Below are positions 46,093 to 58,200 of a DNA stretch of 62,000 bases, piece by piece. The notes below the pieces were generated by a model. It did no database searches. It was not told the DNA's origin and was given only the letters and a program-made list of their open reading frames with translations. Made by a program: the position numbers and the translations under genes. The stretch is taken from contig RPFO01000104.1 in assembly GCA_009746045.1 (NCBI GenBank), positions 1,641,109 to 1,703,108 of the forward strand. Reading direction: 5' to 3'. Source of the DNA: Mesostigma viride. Lineage: Eukaryota > Streptophyta > Mesostigmatophyceae > Mesostigmatales > Mesostigmataceae. Within the stretch, counting starts at the first letter, position 1. Every line of letters begins with the position of its first letter.

Positions 46093-49000
46093 GTGAACGG
46101 TGACATTGCCCTGAGAATGTACCATGTCGATAGCCGGGACGAAATATGTCCCTGGCGTCATGCCGACCAGAGCAGCGACGATGGTCTGGATCTCTTCCGG
46201 GAGCTCGGATTTATAGAAAAAGGGACCATCGGGAAAGAGGAAGGCCAGGCGTCGCAAGAGGATGAGCTCGGGAGCTCGGGGAGCGGGCCTGCCGGGAATG
46301 CGCTGGCGGGCTTCCCCAACCATCAAATCATGTTCCCGCTCCCCTTCACCGCGCACCAGCGCTTCCAGGCCTGCGTCCAACTCGCCCAGGCGCTGACGCA
46401 AAGCCCCGGCGGAAAACCGCCTGGCCAGGATCACGTCATCCCCGGCCCTGCGCGCATCCTGGCCAAGACCTCGGAGGCCTTGCAGCTGCTGCCGCCCCCG
46501 TCCCCTGAGTCCCTGGCAGGCGCGTTCCCCAACGGCCGCCCCCGCTGCGGCGGCCTCCGCTGGCTCCCGGCGCGGTCCCTCCGCTTCTGGTCCTGCCTGC
46601 GACGCTGCGTGGCCTCGGGGGTGTCCCAGGCACCCTGGAGCAGCGGGGCAGCGCGCAGCAAGCAGCAGCCCTCGGGCGCCAAGCGCGACGCGTCCCTGGC
46701 GGCCACCCTGGTGGCCAAGGCGGTGCTCCTGTGCGACCAGGCGGACGCAGTCGCTGAGCTGGGCCGGGACGCGGAGCGGCTGGTGGTGGAGTTTTGGCGG
46801 CAGGGACAGATGGCGGCGTATAATGAGGCCACGCTCGCCAAGAGGTGCGGCACGCGCGGTGGGCCGTGATGCCGTTGGGTTTGTGATATAATCGCCGCCA
46901 GCAGGTGCGGTAGCGGGGTGGAGCGTGAGAGAATTAGGATGCAGAACGAGTAGAGCGGGGGTGGAGCGTGAGAGCATTAGGATGCAGTGCGACTAGAGCG
47001 GGGGTGGAGCATGAGAATTAGGATGCAATGCGAGTAGAGCGGGGGTGGAGCGTGAGAGAATAAGTATGCAATGCGAGTATAGAGGGAGTGGAGCGTGAGA
47101 GAATTAGTATGCAATGCGAGTAGAGCGGGGGTGGAGCGTGAGAGAATTAGGATGCAGTGCGAGTAGAGCGGGGGTGGAGCGTGAGAGAATTAGATTACAA
47201 AGGGAATGGAGCAGGGGTGGGCGTGGGGGGGAAGGTTGCGGCCGGATCTGGGGGGAAGGGATGAGGGGGATGGCAGGGGGGTGGGAAGCTATCTATTTGG
47301 AGCACGAGGTTAATTAATCAAGACACTTTTGTAATATATATACCACTTATAATACATACACCGTTGGCATGCAAAGCTGTCGATAGATGGTGAGGGGGGG
47401 AGGGGCACATCAAGGATCGGAGGGCGCAGGTGGGGTGGGGTGGGAGACGCACCGACTGGGAGGGGGCAGAGGGGGCGGAGGGATGCCTCTGCATGGCGTC
47501 CACGTGCCATGCAGAGGAGTTGGATGGGTGCGTGTGGTGGGAGATGAAAGTTGGGGAGCTGGGGGGCTGGGGGGCCACAGACGTCAAATGATGTCGATGA
47601 GGGAATGGGGGTGAATCATTTCTAATGGAAAGCTGTTTAGCCTGTTGGTTTTTGATGGATGGGATGACTGTCCACGAGCAGGGTTACGGGAGGTGGGAAT
47701 GATGGTTCGGTGGCAAAGGCGACGTGGCATGGGGCAGGGAGCATGGGACATGGGACGTCCGGTGTGGGGCGTGTGTTACATGTGTGTGATCGGGGTAGAG
47801 CATGTAGGGGATGATGCCGGATGGGAGATGCAGCTTATGTGGATGCAGCGGGAGCGTGCGGTGTCCTCCCCATCTCGGTATCGCATGTGCATCTCCCTCC
47901 CTATCAAAATACATATCCTCTTCATCTCCCTATTTGCGCGGATGCAGCGGGAGCGTGCGGTGTCCTCCCCATCTCGGTATCGCATGTACATCTTCCTCCC
48001 TGTCAAAATACATATCCCCTTCATCTCCCTATTTGCGCGGATGCAGCGGGAGCGTGCGGAGTGTGGGTTTGTTCGAGTGCGTGGTGGAAGGGCCTGCGTG
48101 CTTTTAATTAGTTAAGGGTCTTTTATAATGTGTGGTGTGTAAGGATCCTTCATACTGCGCGGTGGAAGGGTCTGTTATAATGTGTGGAGTGTAAGGGTCG
48201 CTCGTACGGTGGTGTGGGGGTCTTCTATAGTGTGCAGTGTGTGAGGATCTTCCTCCCCCAAGGATGGGCAGCGTTCGGACAGGTCTGGCAAGCCCGCTCC
48301 TCTCGCAACGAATAGGCCCCTTTCGCAATGAATAGGCTCCTCCGGCAACGAATAGGCTCCTCTTGCAACGAATAGGCTCCTCTCCCAACAAATAGGCTCC
48401 TCTCGCAACAAATAGGCTCCTCTCGCAACAAATAGGCTCGTCTCGCAATCAATATGTTCCTCTCGCAATGGATGGGCCTTCTCACAACAAATAGGCCCCT
48501 CTCGCAACAAATAGGCCCCTCTCGCAACAAATAGGCCCCTCTTGCAACGAATAGGCCCCTTTCGCAACGAACAGGCTCCTCTTGTAACCAATAGGCTCCT
48601 CTCGCAACGACTATCTCGCAACAAATAGGCCCCCCTCGCAAGGTTTAGGCTCCTCTCACAACGCGTGCTGGCCCTACCGCCATGGAAATTCCATCGGCCA
48701 CATTCCCCCACACAGTGGCCACAATGAGCGTAGGTTTATTCACCACCTATGTCTCCCTACCGAAACATAGTAGTGTTATCATATAACCCCTTATCTTATA
48801 CATAATATAACCTCAGTATCTTCCCATCGCAACATCCACTTGTCTCGACACACATCACACACATCACACACCACACACATCACACACATCACACACATCA
48901 CACACATCACACACATCACGCACATCACACACATCTCACACACATCACACACATCACACATGCCCACTCATGCCATCACCTTGACGCCCCTTCAGGGAGG

Positions 49001-49208
49001 CGCTGCGGGGCGACCAGGGCGTCGTGGACACGCTGGCGACCTGGTGGGCGGCGATGCCCGGCAGCCACAAGGGCAGCGTGGGCCCCCGCGCGTACGCCCA
49101 GCTCAGCCGCTGCCTGCACCGCGCGCTTGTGCGGGGTGTGGCCCCTGATAAGATGGACCCTGACAAGGACTGGCAGGTGGGGGGGCGCGCATGATGGTGT
49201 CTGTCAGT

Positions 49209-49247
<39 letters not shown>

Positions 49248-52200
49248 GGGGGTGGGGTGGGGGGACGGGGGGGCAAATTAGTTGTCCGCACGCTCGTAAG
49301 ATGATTGTCCCCGACAAGGAATGAAGGATGGGCTAGGATCGATGTGTGTTCATGTCTATTTTTCTGGTTGGTTGGTCGATTGGTTGCATATTTGCTTTTG
49401 TTGGCTTGCTGGTTTGGCTGTATGTTTGGGTGTGGGTTGAGTGTGTGGCTGTCTGCGTGTGATTAGCGTTTGCGGTTCACGATGGATGGGCGTCCTCGCA
49501 CCCCCCCCCCTGGTTTCCACATATGCCCCCTGGACTTGCTCAATCTTTTCTGTCCTCTGCGCTGTCGCCTGGGTCCCCTGTATCAAATAGCGCGTGACGC
49601 AGTCTACAGATCAATTAAATAATCCTATAGCACCCGCCCGCCTGCGCTCGAATCGCATCTCTCCCTTTTAGACTCACAGCTCTCTATTCCCTACGAGTCA
49701 ATACTTCCTGAATGAAGTATTAATGCAGCAAAAGTTAATTAGTTTGCTTGAGTCAAACATTCCGTCATCATTCCGTCCTCACACCAATCAAAAGTGCACG
49801 ACCCTGATTCTGGTATCTGTCACTAACCCGGCATTTTTGAGGGTAGTAATTGATTTATCTATCCCCTAAGGGTCAATGCTCCCTGCGTGACTAATTAATT
49901 AATTAAGACTGATTAATTAATTAATCAATTAATCCATTCATCCCCTGAGCGCTTATGCTGCCATCCCTACGGCGCACAGGTGGACTCCCTGGGCGCCGAC
50001 CGCATGGACTTTGCCTCCTTCTCCTTCGCCGTCTTTGACCTGGCCCTCGTATGGTGCGAGAGCGTAGAGGCGGGTGCCGTCGTGGAGTTCCTCCACGAGC
50101 TGCTAGCGGTTGTCACTGAAGAGAGCCCGGGGGCGAGCGGGGGGGTGGGCGTGACGGGAGGGGCGCCCCTGTGCTTGAGGGATGAGGCCGACGTGGCGAC
50201 GTATGATGTGTCGAGCCTCCAATCAAGGTGTGTGGGCATGGCGTTGTGTGTTCTGTAAAGTCCTGTGATGTGTCGAGCCTGCAAGCCAGGTGGGTTGGCG
50301 TTGCGGCATTTGATGTGTGCAGTTTTCTTTTCTGAGAGTGGATCGCCGTGATGCCAGTTGGCCTCCCGTGCTTAAACCGCTGTTGCAGGACGAGACGAAG
50401 GAATGGGAAGATGAAGGAGATTCGCGTATGGGTTATGATTATCTTGCCTAGTTTGTATGCCCGCATTTTTAATTTCTGATTTTTTTTTCTGCTCGGTCCC
50501 GCTGGGGCGGGATAAGGTTGGAGTCATCCGCAGAGCTGCTATGATGGTTTTGTCAGGACCATAATCGACATACTCAGCCATGCGGCGTGCTCCAGTCATC
50601 ACGCATCAAGAAATGGAAGATAAGAGACGCAGTCCTGTTTTGTTCTGTTTTGATAAGAGACGCGGTCCTGTTGTTTTCAGTTTTGATGAGAGACGCAACC
50701 CTGTTGCATTCTGTTTTGATAAGATACGCAACCCTGTTGTGTTCTGTTTGCGAGCGAGCGCAGATGCCCCTCATGACCATTGATCTCGCTGGTGATGGCA
50801 TCTGAGTCAGCCCTCCTGTCCCTTGACACTTGCCTGCCCCTGATGTGCCTGCCCGCCCGGTGCCTGCACCTGCTCATGTGTCCACCGACCGTGCTCACCC
50901 CAGGTGGACCCCGCCCGATGCCCCCGCCGGCACCGATGGCCCCACGGCCCGGTCGGTCCGACCCCCTGTGCCGGAGAATGCCCCATCTGGTCCAGGTGGC
51001 AAGCAGCTGACGCCAGAAAAGGGTGGAGAGAAGGGCGGGGACAAGGGCGGGGACAAGGGCGGGGACAAGGGCGGAGACAAGGGCGGAGACAAGGGCGGAG
51101 ACAAGGGCGGAGACAAGGGCGGAGACAAGGGCGGGGACAAGGGCGGAGGAGCTGGTGCCTCACCCGGCGCAGTGGCGGGTGGGGGCTCGGCCAAGGCCGA
51201 CCGGAAGCGCAGGTGGGTGGGTGGGGAGGGGTCCGGGGGGGGCAGAGACTGGTGGGCTGGGTGGGAGGCTGGGTGGGTGTGTTGGGGTTGTGCTTGATTG
51301 CCCCCCCCCCCCCCCCCCCCCCCCCCCCGTTGCACATAACAATACATGCATGTTCCGTTCTCAAAATTTGGACAGGCTTGATTTAGACAAAGCTAAACCA
51401 ATAGCGGAAGAGAGCAGCAGATCGTGGGAACACAACGCGCAACAGGACAGCGCAAGGCCGGACACTGGGTGGGCGGGATTGAGGTTCCTGTCCTGCAAGC
51501 TTCCTTGAAATGTTATGACAACCGTTTGCCTCGTTGCTCCATGTGCACGATGGCCGGCCAGGTGCATTCGTTGTTGCTCCATGTGCACGATGGCCGGCCA
51601 GGTGCATTATTTGTTGCTCCATGTGCACGATGGCCGGCCAGCCACTTATTTCTGGAGCGCACCCATGATCCCACTCCAGCCACCCCAGAGTTGCCTGGGG
51701 CGGGGAGGAGGGAGTGGGGTTGCAGCATCTCATTCTGATTATGTTAGACGGGATACGCTGGCACTCAGGCGGGTTCAGTTGACAACTAAATGTGCCCCAT
51801 GGTTGCTTCCTTGCGTCATTTGTTCCGTGCCTTGTTATCGCTTCCGTCATCACAGACCATCATCACACACATCATCACACACATCATCACACACATCATC
51901 ACACACATCATCACACACATCATCACACACATCATCACACACATCATCACACACATCATGACGCACGGCATCATCACTGCAACGTCATCCCTCACATGAC
52001 CCCAAATGACCGCTCATGCCCCTGGACCCCCTCCCCCCCCCCGGCCCCTTTCCCCACACCTCCAGCGCACAAGGCGTTAGCAACCCAGGCCCGCCGCCCT
52101 CCCCCGTGGCTGCCTCCTCCCACCGCGCCGAGCACAAGGCGCCCTCTGCGAGGCATCGGAGGCATGCGGACGCGGGCCGGGGGCGCAGCGGGGACGACCG

Positions 52201-55200
52201 CACGGGTGCTGCTGGCAACGTCCCAGCTGGGTCCGTGGCGGCACGCCCGGGCAGCCCCCCGGGCGAGGATGCCCAGAAGAACTGCATGATGGTATGTGGC
52301 AGCCCCCTGGGGCAGCTAGCTATCTGTGCTACTGTGTACTGCGAATAGGCAGCCCCCTGGGGCAGCTAGCTATCTGTGCTATTGTGTCCTGAGAATAGGC
52401 AGCCCCCTGTGGTAGCAAGCTATCTGTGCTCTTGTGTACTGAGAATAGGTCGGCATATCGATGAAACAAGCAGCGCAGGCCTGAAATAGATGTGTGGCCG
52501 CTGTAGGTAGGATCAGGACGATGGTAGTTGGCCTCATGGTTTGATAGGATATCTGGTTGGATTCGGTGGATATTATTGCATTATAGGCACATGATAAGCA
52601 TGCCAAGTAGGAGAAGTACCAACTTAAGCAGCAAGGGTTGGGTCGGTGAGGGGACGGTAGGTGGATGGGGCTGCCGTTGGTGTGCTGGTTGTGTTAAGGA
52701 CTTATGACGGACTGTGAATGAGTGCTAATCAGGTTTAGCCTTTGGGACTTTGTCGGCAGCAAAGCAATGGAGACTAACTGTGTTGGTTCCGTGTGGGGGA
52801 GAGTGTCCTGGGAGACGGGGCTACGGGAGAGTGGAGGGCCATCGGAAAAGCAAGGAAAGCATGCAGTTATTAACAGTAGAATACAGTCATTCCCGCGTTA
52901 AGTTGCGTTTCTTAAGGTTGCGTTCCCGCGTTAAGTTGCGGCGCCGAAGTTTGGGGGGCGACCGCAACTTAAGCATGGAGGCCATCGCAACTTAACGCGG
53001 TAATGACTCAATTTGTAGGTGTCAAGCCATTCTTGGCCGCGCAGGACAGTGCTTCTAGTAAGGGTTTTTGTCCGCGTCAGCCTGGCTGACTTGCCGCCGT
53101 TGGCGGCGCGTCAGACGGCTGACTTGCCGCCGTTAGCGGCGCGTCAGCCTGGGGGCTCACCAGAATTGCCGGACTGAGCCGATGCTGCTGCTGCACTGCT
53201 GGCTGCATTGCTATCATTCCTCCTTTTCCTCTTGCTGCGGTTCAGCGCGTCGGCTGCCTGGCCTACGCCAACAATGGCACGCGGACCAGGCGCAGGCGCT
53301 TTGGCCGTGTCGGCGGCCTGTTTCGGCATGAAAAAAGCTGCGATCCCCCCAGATTTAATTTTTCCCAGTATTCCATCCGGCGCAATCCCTTCACCCAAAA
53401 ACTTCCAACCCCCAGGTCGCTAACTTTGCTAGTTGACTATCGGACTAAACCATTAACGTTGTTAAATGTTTTTACAATATTACTGACCCGGCCCGAAATT
53501 TCCCTACGCATATCTAGTAATGGACAGAATTCTTTCTTATGCAAACAAATCTACAGCGTTAATAAACACACCTGGAATTCGATTCAAAGCAATATGTAAA
53601 TCAGGCAACCTCGCAACGCTTCATCAATCAGCTAATAAATCATATTCCTAAAACCTTAGCCATCATCGAGACATCGACCATTGCCAGTCGTCCTGGGTTA
53701 CAACTTTACATTCGTCAAGAACTCTCGTCACTCTCGCCGCCAAGCAGGCTAAGGGCCCGCGGGTCTGGCATGGGCATGATAACGGCCTAGAATCTTGAAG
53801 CATATCAACGAACAGACCTGAACTGGTGAACTTGAATTCGTAGATATCCAGTACGAAGTTAGCACTTCAGTGGAGTTCAGTACATTAGTAGGTACCCACT
53901 CTATATTGACCCTGCCTGACGCATAGACTCGGTGCTCATAAGTACTGAAGTCAGTGACGTGCTGCCTGAATTTACGCGTCAGACGACTGACGTGCAGACA
54001 AAATTTATGCGTCAGTCGACTGACGCAGAGCCAAAATTTACGCGTCAGCTGTCTGACGTGCGAACGAAAAAGTCGGACGCGTCAGACACTGACGCGTCAG
54101 CGGCTGACGTATACGTCCCGTTACTAGAAGCACTGGCGCAGGAGGCCATTTTTTGCAAGTCCGGACCCGCTACGTGATTTTAGGCGGCAAAATATGCAAG
54201 CCCCACTAGCGCGCAAATTTCCCCGCCTGCTGGCTTCGGTGAAAAGCGCGAATGCAACCTTACAAATTCAGTTTTGCAGCCTGTGGGCTGCGGTACATAA
54301 GACTTTACGACCATGCAGGGTCTGTAATTGAGACATCAGTCTTGCCGGAAATTACCACCATCATGCCGAATGCACCACATAAGGGCAAAGACATGGTCGT
54401 TGAGGCCACTGGTAGTCTCGCTACCTGTGGCCTCCATGGTGTTATTATTGATTGTTTACATGCAGGCCATTGACAGTAAATGAAGCTTCCCTCACGACTG
54501 TTCCCATGTTTTGTCACAGTCAAATGTGAAGCCGGCTGGCAATTAAGTAACCCGCCAAAAAGAGAGCCGAAGTCAGAGGGTTAAAACACACATGTGTGGT
54601 TTTGTGGTATAAAACGCAGGAAGTGCGTGGCTGCCCACGGCGTGTTTTGCAGCCCGCCTTTGTCCAAAATATCTGGCCTGGAAAATGGACTTGGGCCAGC
54701 TTTGACGCTGCACCTGGATCGGGCTTGACGAGAGCTGTCGAATGCCGTATAGAAGTCCGTCAGAGGAGGAGGTGGTGGGCTGCTAGCCTAATTCTACCGT
54801 TAAGTTGCGTTCCCGCGTTAAGTTGCGGCGCCAAGTTTTAGGGGGCGATCGCAACTTAACGCGGGAATGACTGTAATGTGAAAGCTTTCTTTTAGTGGGT
54901 AATTGATATGTGTCAGTGTAGGTACATGATTGGTACTAAAGTGGTCTGCACAAAGCGGTCAGATTTTAAAGGAAAGTTGGGTTGGTGGCTGCCTGTTTAG
55001 GCGATGCCGCTCTGAATGTTCTCCCCGCAAGCCCCCCACCCCCACCCCACACCCCACCCACCCAACCACCCAACATACCCCCCCGAACTGCTGGAACCCC
55101 AACCCCCGCTCCCCACCGTGCCGTCCGCCAGGCGTTTGCGGACGTATCCGACCTTAACACGAGCATCAGCAGCACCAGCAGTGCGGGGGGGGTGGGGCCC

Positions 55201-58200
55201 TGGAGCGGCAATGCCCCGTCCCACGACCCGCCCCTCGCCAGCCACCACTCCCAGCGCAGCTGGCGCGGCGGCCACCCACACATCCACGGTGGCAGCGGCC
55301 CATCTTCGGGCCACATCCAACTCATTCCCACGACCACAGCGGCCAGTCGCAAGTCCCGGCCCCCGCAACGCAGCTTCAGTTTTGACGAGAGCCATCGACC
55401 GACCACCCAGCTGGCCCTTCTAGAGCCCGTGCTGCTATCCCTGGGTGGACAGGGGGGTGGCGTGGATCAGCGCGGTGGGCAGCTCGTGCGCGTGGGGGGC
55501 CAGGATCTGGGGGCGGGCGGTGGCGGTGAGGACCGCCAGCAGCGGTTCTCAGGGCCCTCCGCGTATGGTGGCCCTCCCCAGCATGGGCTGCAAGGCGGTC
55601 CTGGGGGTAGGGCCGGGCGTGGGCCGACGGTGCCCGAGGAAGGCTCGTACCATCCCTCGCAGCCGCCACCACACGCGAGGCAGGGCCAGGACCCGTACTA
55701 CCGGCGCGTCACGCACAGCGGGAGTGGACGGCGGGGTCATAGTAACCACAACGATGGTCACTATAACGAGGATGCCCGGCGGCAGGGGGTTCTGTATGAC
55801 GGCCTGGGTGCGGAGGACGACGGCACTGGGGCCGACGCGGACGAGGACGAAGGGGATGGGTTCGAGGAGCCGGTGCGGCGCTACGTGTACAACCAGGGGC
55901 ATTACGCGGGCAAGGGGGGGCACTACCCGCGCCCACCCGCACCGCAGTACCACCCCCCGCAGCATGGGGGTCGTGGGGGGGGCAGCGCACGGCGTGCGCC
56001 GCAGAGCATTCCCATCTTGTCGAATAATGTCATGCTGGCGGCGAACAACGTTGTGCTGGCGGCTCTTGGCCCTGAGGGGAGCCAGGCCAGCGTGGCTGCT
56101 GGCGCACGCGGCAACACAGGGGGCTATGCTAGTGCAGCACAGGGGGGGGCAGGTGGCCAGGTCGAGGGGGGGAGGTACGGTGCGGGGGCGGTTCATGCGG
56201 AGAGAGGGGCCAAGGGGGGGGTCTCTGCCAGGGCAGGCAAGGGGGGCAGCTGCGCACTCCCGACCGTAGGGGACGCGGCAGGTGTGGGCGTGCGGGTTCT
56301 GGAGAAGGAGGAGCGCGTGCAGCAGGCGCTTGCCGCGCTGAGAGAGAACCGAGGTGAGCCGCGTCAACACATCATGCGGTAGGTCATTTCATCGTCGTAC
56401 CTTAACCATGCGGTAGGTCCATGCCATTATGATAGGTCCATGCCGTTCTAGTGACGGCGCAGGACGCTTTTTCATGGCACCAACCTTCGCGAGGGGGTGC
56501 CCCAGCAACAAGTTTGGAAAGCAACCCTTTTGTGAAGGTGTTTCCTTGCGATGCCGTTGGGTGGGAGTATGGGTTGATCCTGCCATAAACCGGGAGATCT
56601 CTTGCGGTAGGTCATGAACTTGCTACACCTGCATCATGCGGTAGGCCACGTTTTCATCCGGCCTGATATAGCATGCCTTTGCCATGCGTTTCAGTACGTC
56701 CTTTTGAGTGCACCCTTTTTAATCATGCCTTCATCAACCCCTGTACCCTACCCTTGCGTTGCTTCTGGGTGATGCGCTTCCTCAAGCTTTGACGTCCGTG
56801 CATGGGCCTGTGACATGCTCGTCATGCTACGCCTTGGTCATCCTTTTTTAGTCCACCTTTATCGCACTTTGCTTACCTCGCGCCTTCATTTCCGTGTTTC
56901 CGACGCGGTTTCATGACACGCCTTTGTTACGCCCAAAATGTGTACTAGACACCCCGCATCCAGTCTGGCTCCGCTCACCACGCAAACTGTTATCTTTAGC
57001 ACTAGAAGCATGGTGTGATATCTCACTGCTTCTGCTGCTCCTGTCACTTGGACGTGATCTGGTTACTCTTGTTATCGCTGTCGTGATTGCCCCGGTCTTT
57101 GCAGCCTGAGATGCTGGTAGGTCTCAATGGCGGTTCTTCTTGCCTACTCATTTGCCCCTCCCCCCCCACCCCCCACCCTCCCCCTCACCAAATCATCCCC
57201 CCAAAAAAACCCAACCCACCCAACCCCCACTCACCCTCAGGCACAGCCGTGTGGCAGCAACAGTTCCTGTCGACCACCAGCCTCGAGCTGCCCCTGGACA
57301 CGCTGCACCTGCGCGCCAGCAGCCTGGGCCAGGCCACCAACAGCGGTGGTTCGGCGGCGCTGGGATTCATGCCGGCGTGGAGCAGCCCCCGCAAGACCAC
57401 CAACCCGACCTCCTCGTCCTCCTTCAGCCCTTCATGTCACATCTACTATCGCTCGGAGCTGGGCGAACCGCCTGCCCCAGCAGCATCAGCGTCACAAGCA
57501 CAAGCATCGTCATCATCATCATCATCATCATCAGCCACACCAGCATCGACATCAGCGGCAGCTCTGGCGGCCGCGACATCCCTGCTGGGAGGGGCAGCGA
57601 GGGATCGGATGCCAACAGTGTCCTCGACCAGCTCTGGAGCCAATGGCGCCGGCGGGGGCCAGGGGGATGGCGCCGCGGGGCAGCGGGCGGGCCACGAGGC
57701 GGGTGGCAGGGACCCTGGGGGCAACAGCGACGCCCGTACATCGGAAAACGATAACAGCAATTATACTTATAGTAGCAGTGATGGTGCAAACAACAACGGC
57801 AATACTAGCAGCCGCAGCAATACTGCGGATGGGGAGCTGTCCAGCCGGGGCGTAGCTCCGGGCGCGTTCCAGGTGCGCAGGGGGGTCCCTGTGGGCCGGG
57901 CCAGCCAGGCGTCCCAGCCAGGGCACACGCCGGAGGCCGAGCCGCCCGACTCTCACGACTTGAGCGCTGGCCAACGCAGCAACGCGACAATGCCGAGCAC
58001 TTGTGCTGGCGGAGGCAACCAGTCCCAGCGCCTGCCCCCCTCGTCCTCTAGCGGCAATGCCCGGCTGGGCGCGGAGGCATCGTTTGGTGGCAGGGGGCCC
58101 TCGGGGGGGGGCACACAGGGGTGGCGCGTGGTGACCGCGACCAGTAGCGGCAGTGCACAACTGGCTGATGCGGGTTCTGTGGGGGGGGTGATGGGGGCTT

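Noticed and set aside
55549-56370. Minus-strand 273 aa ORF
   Set aside because: Antisense to exon 6 of the long gene; a GC-rich shadow frame.
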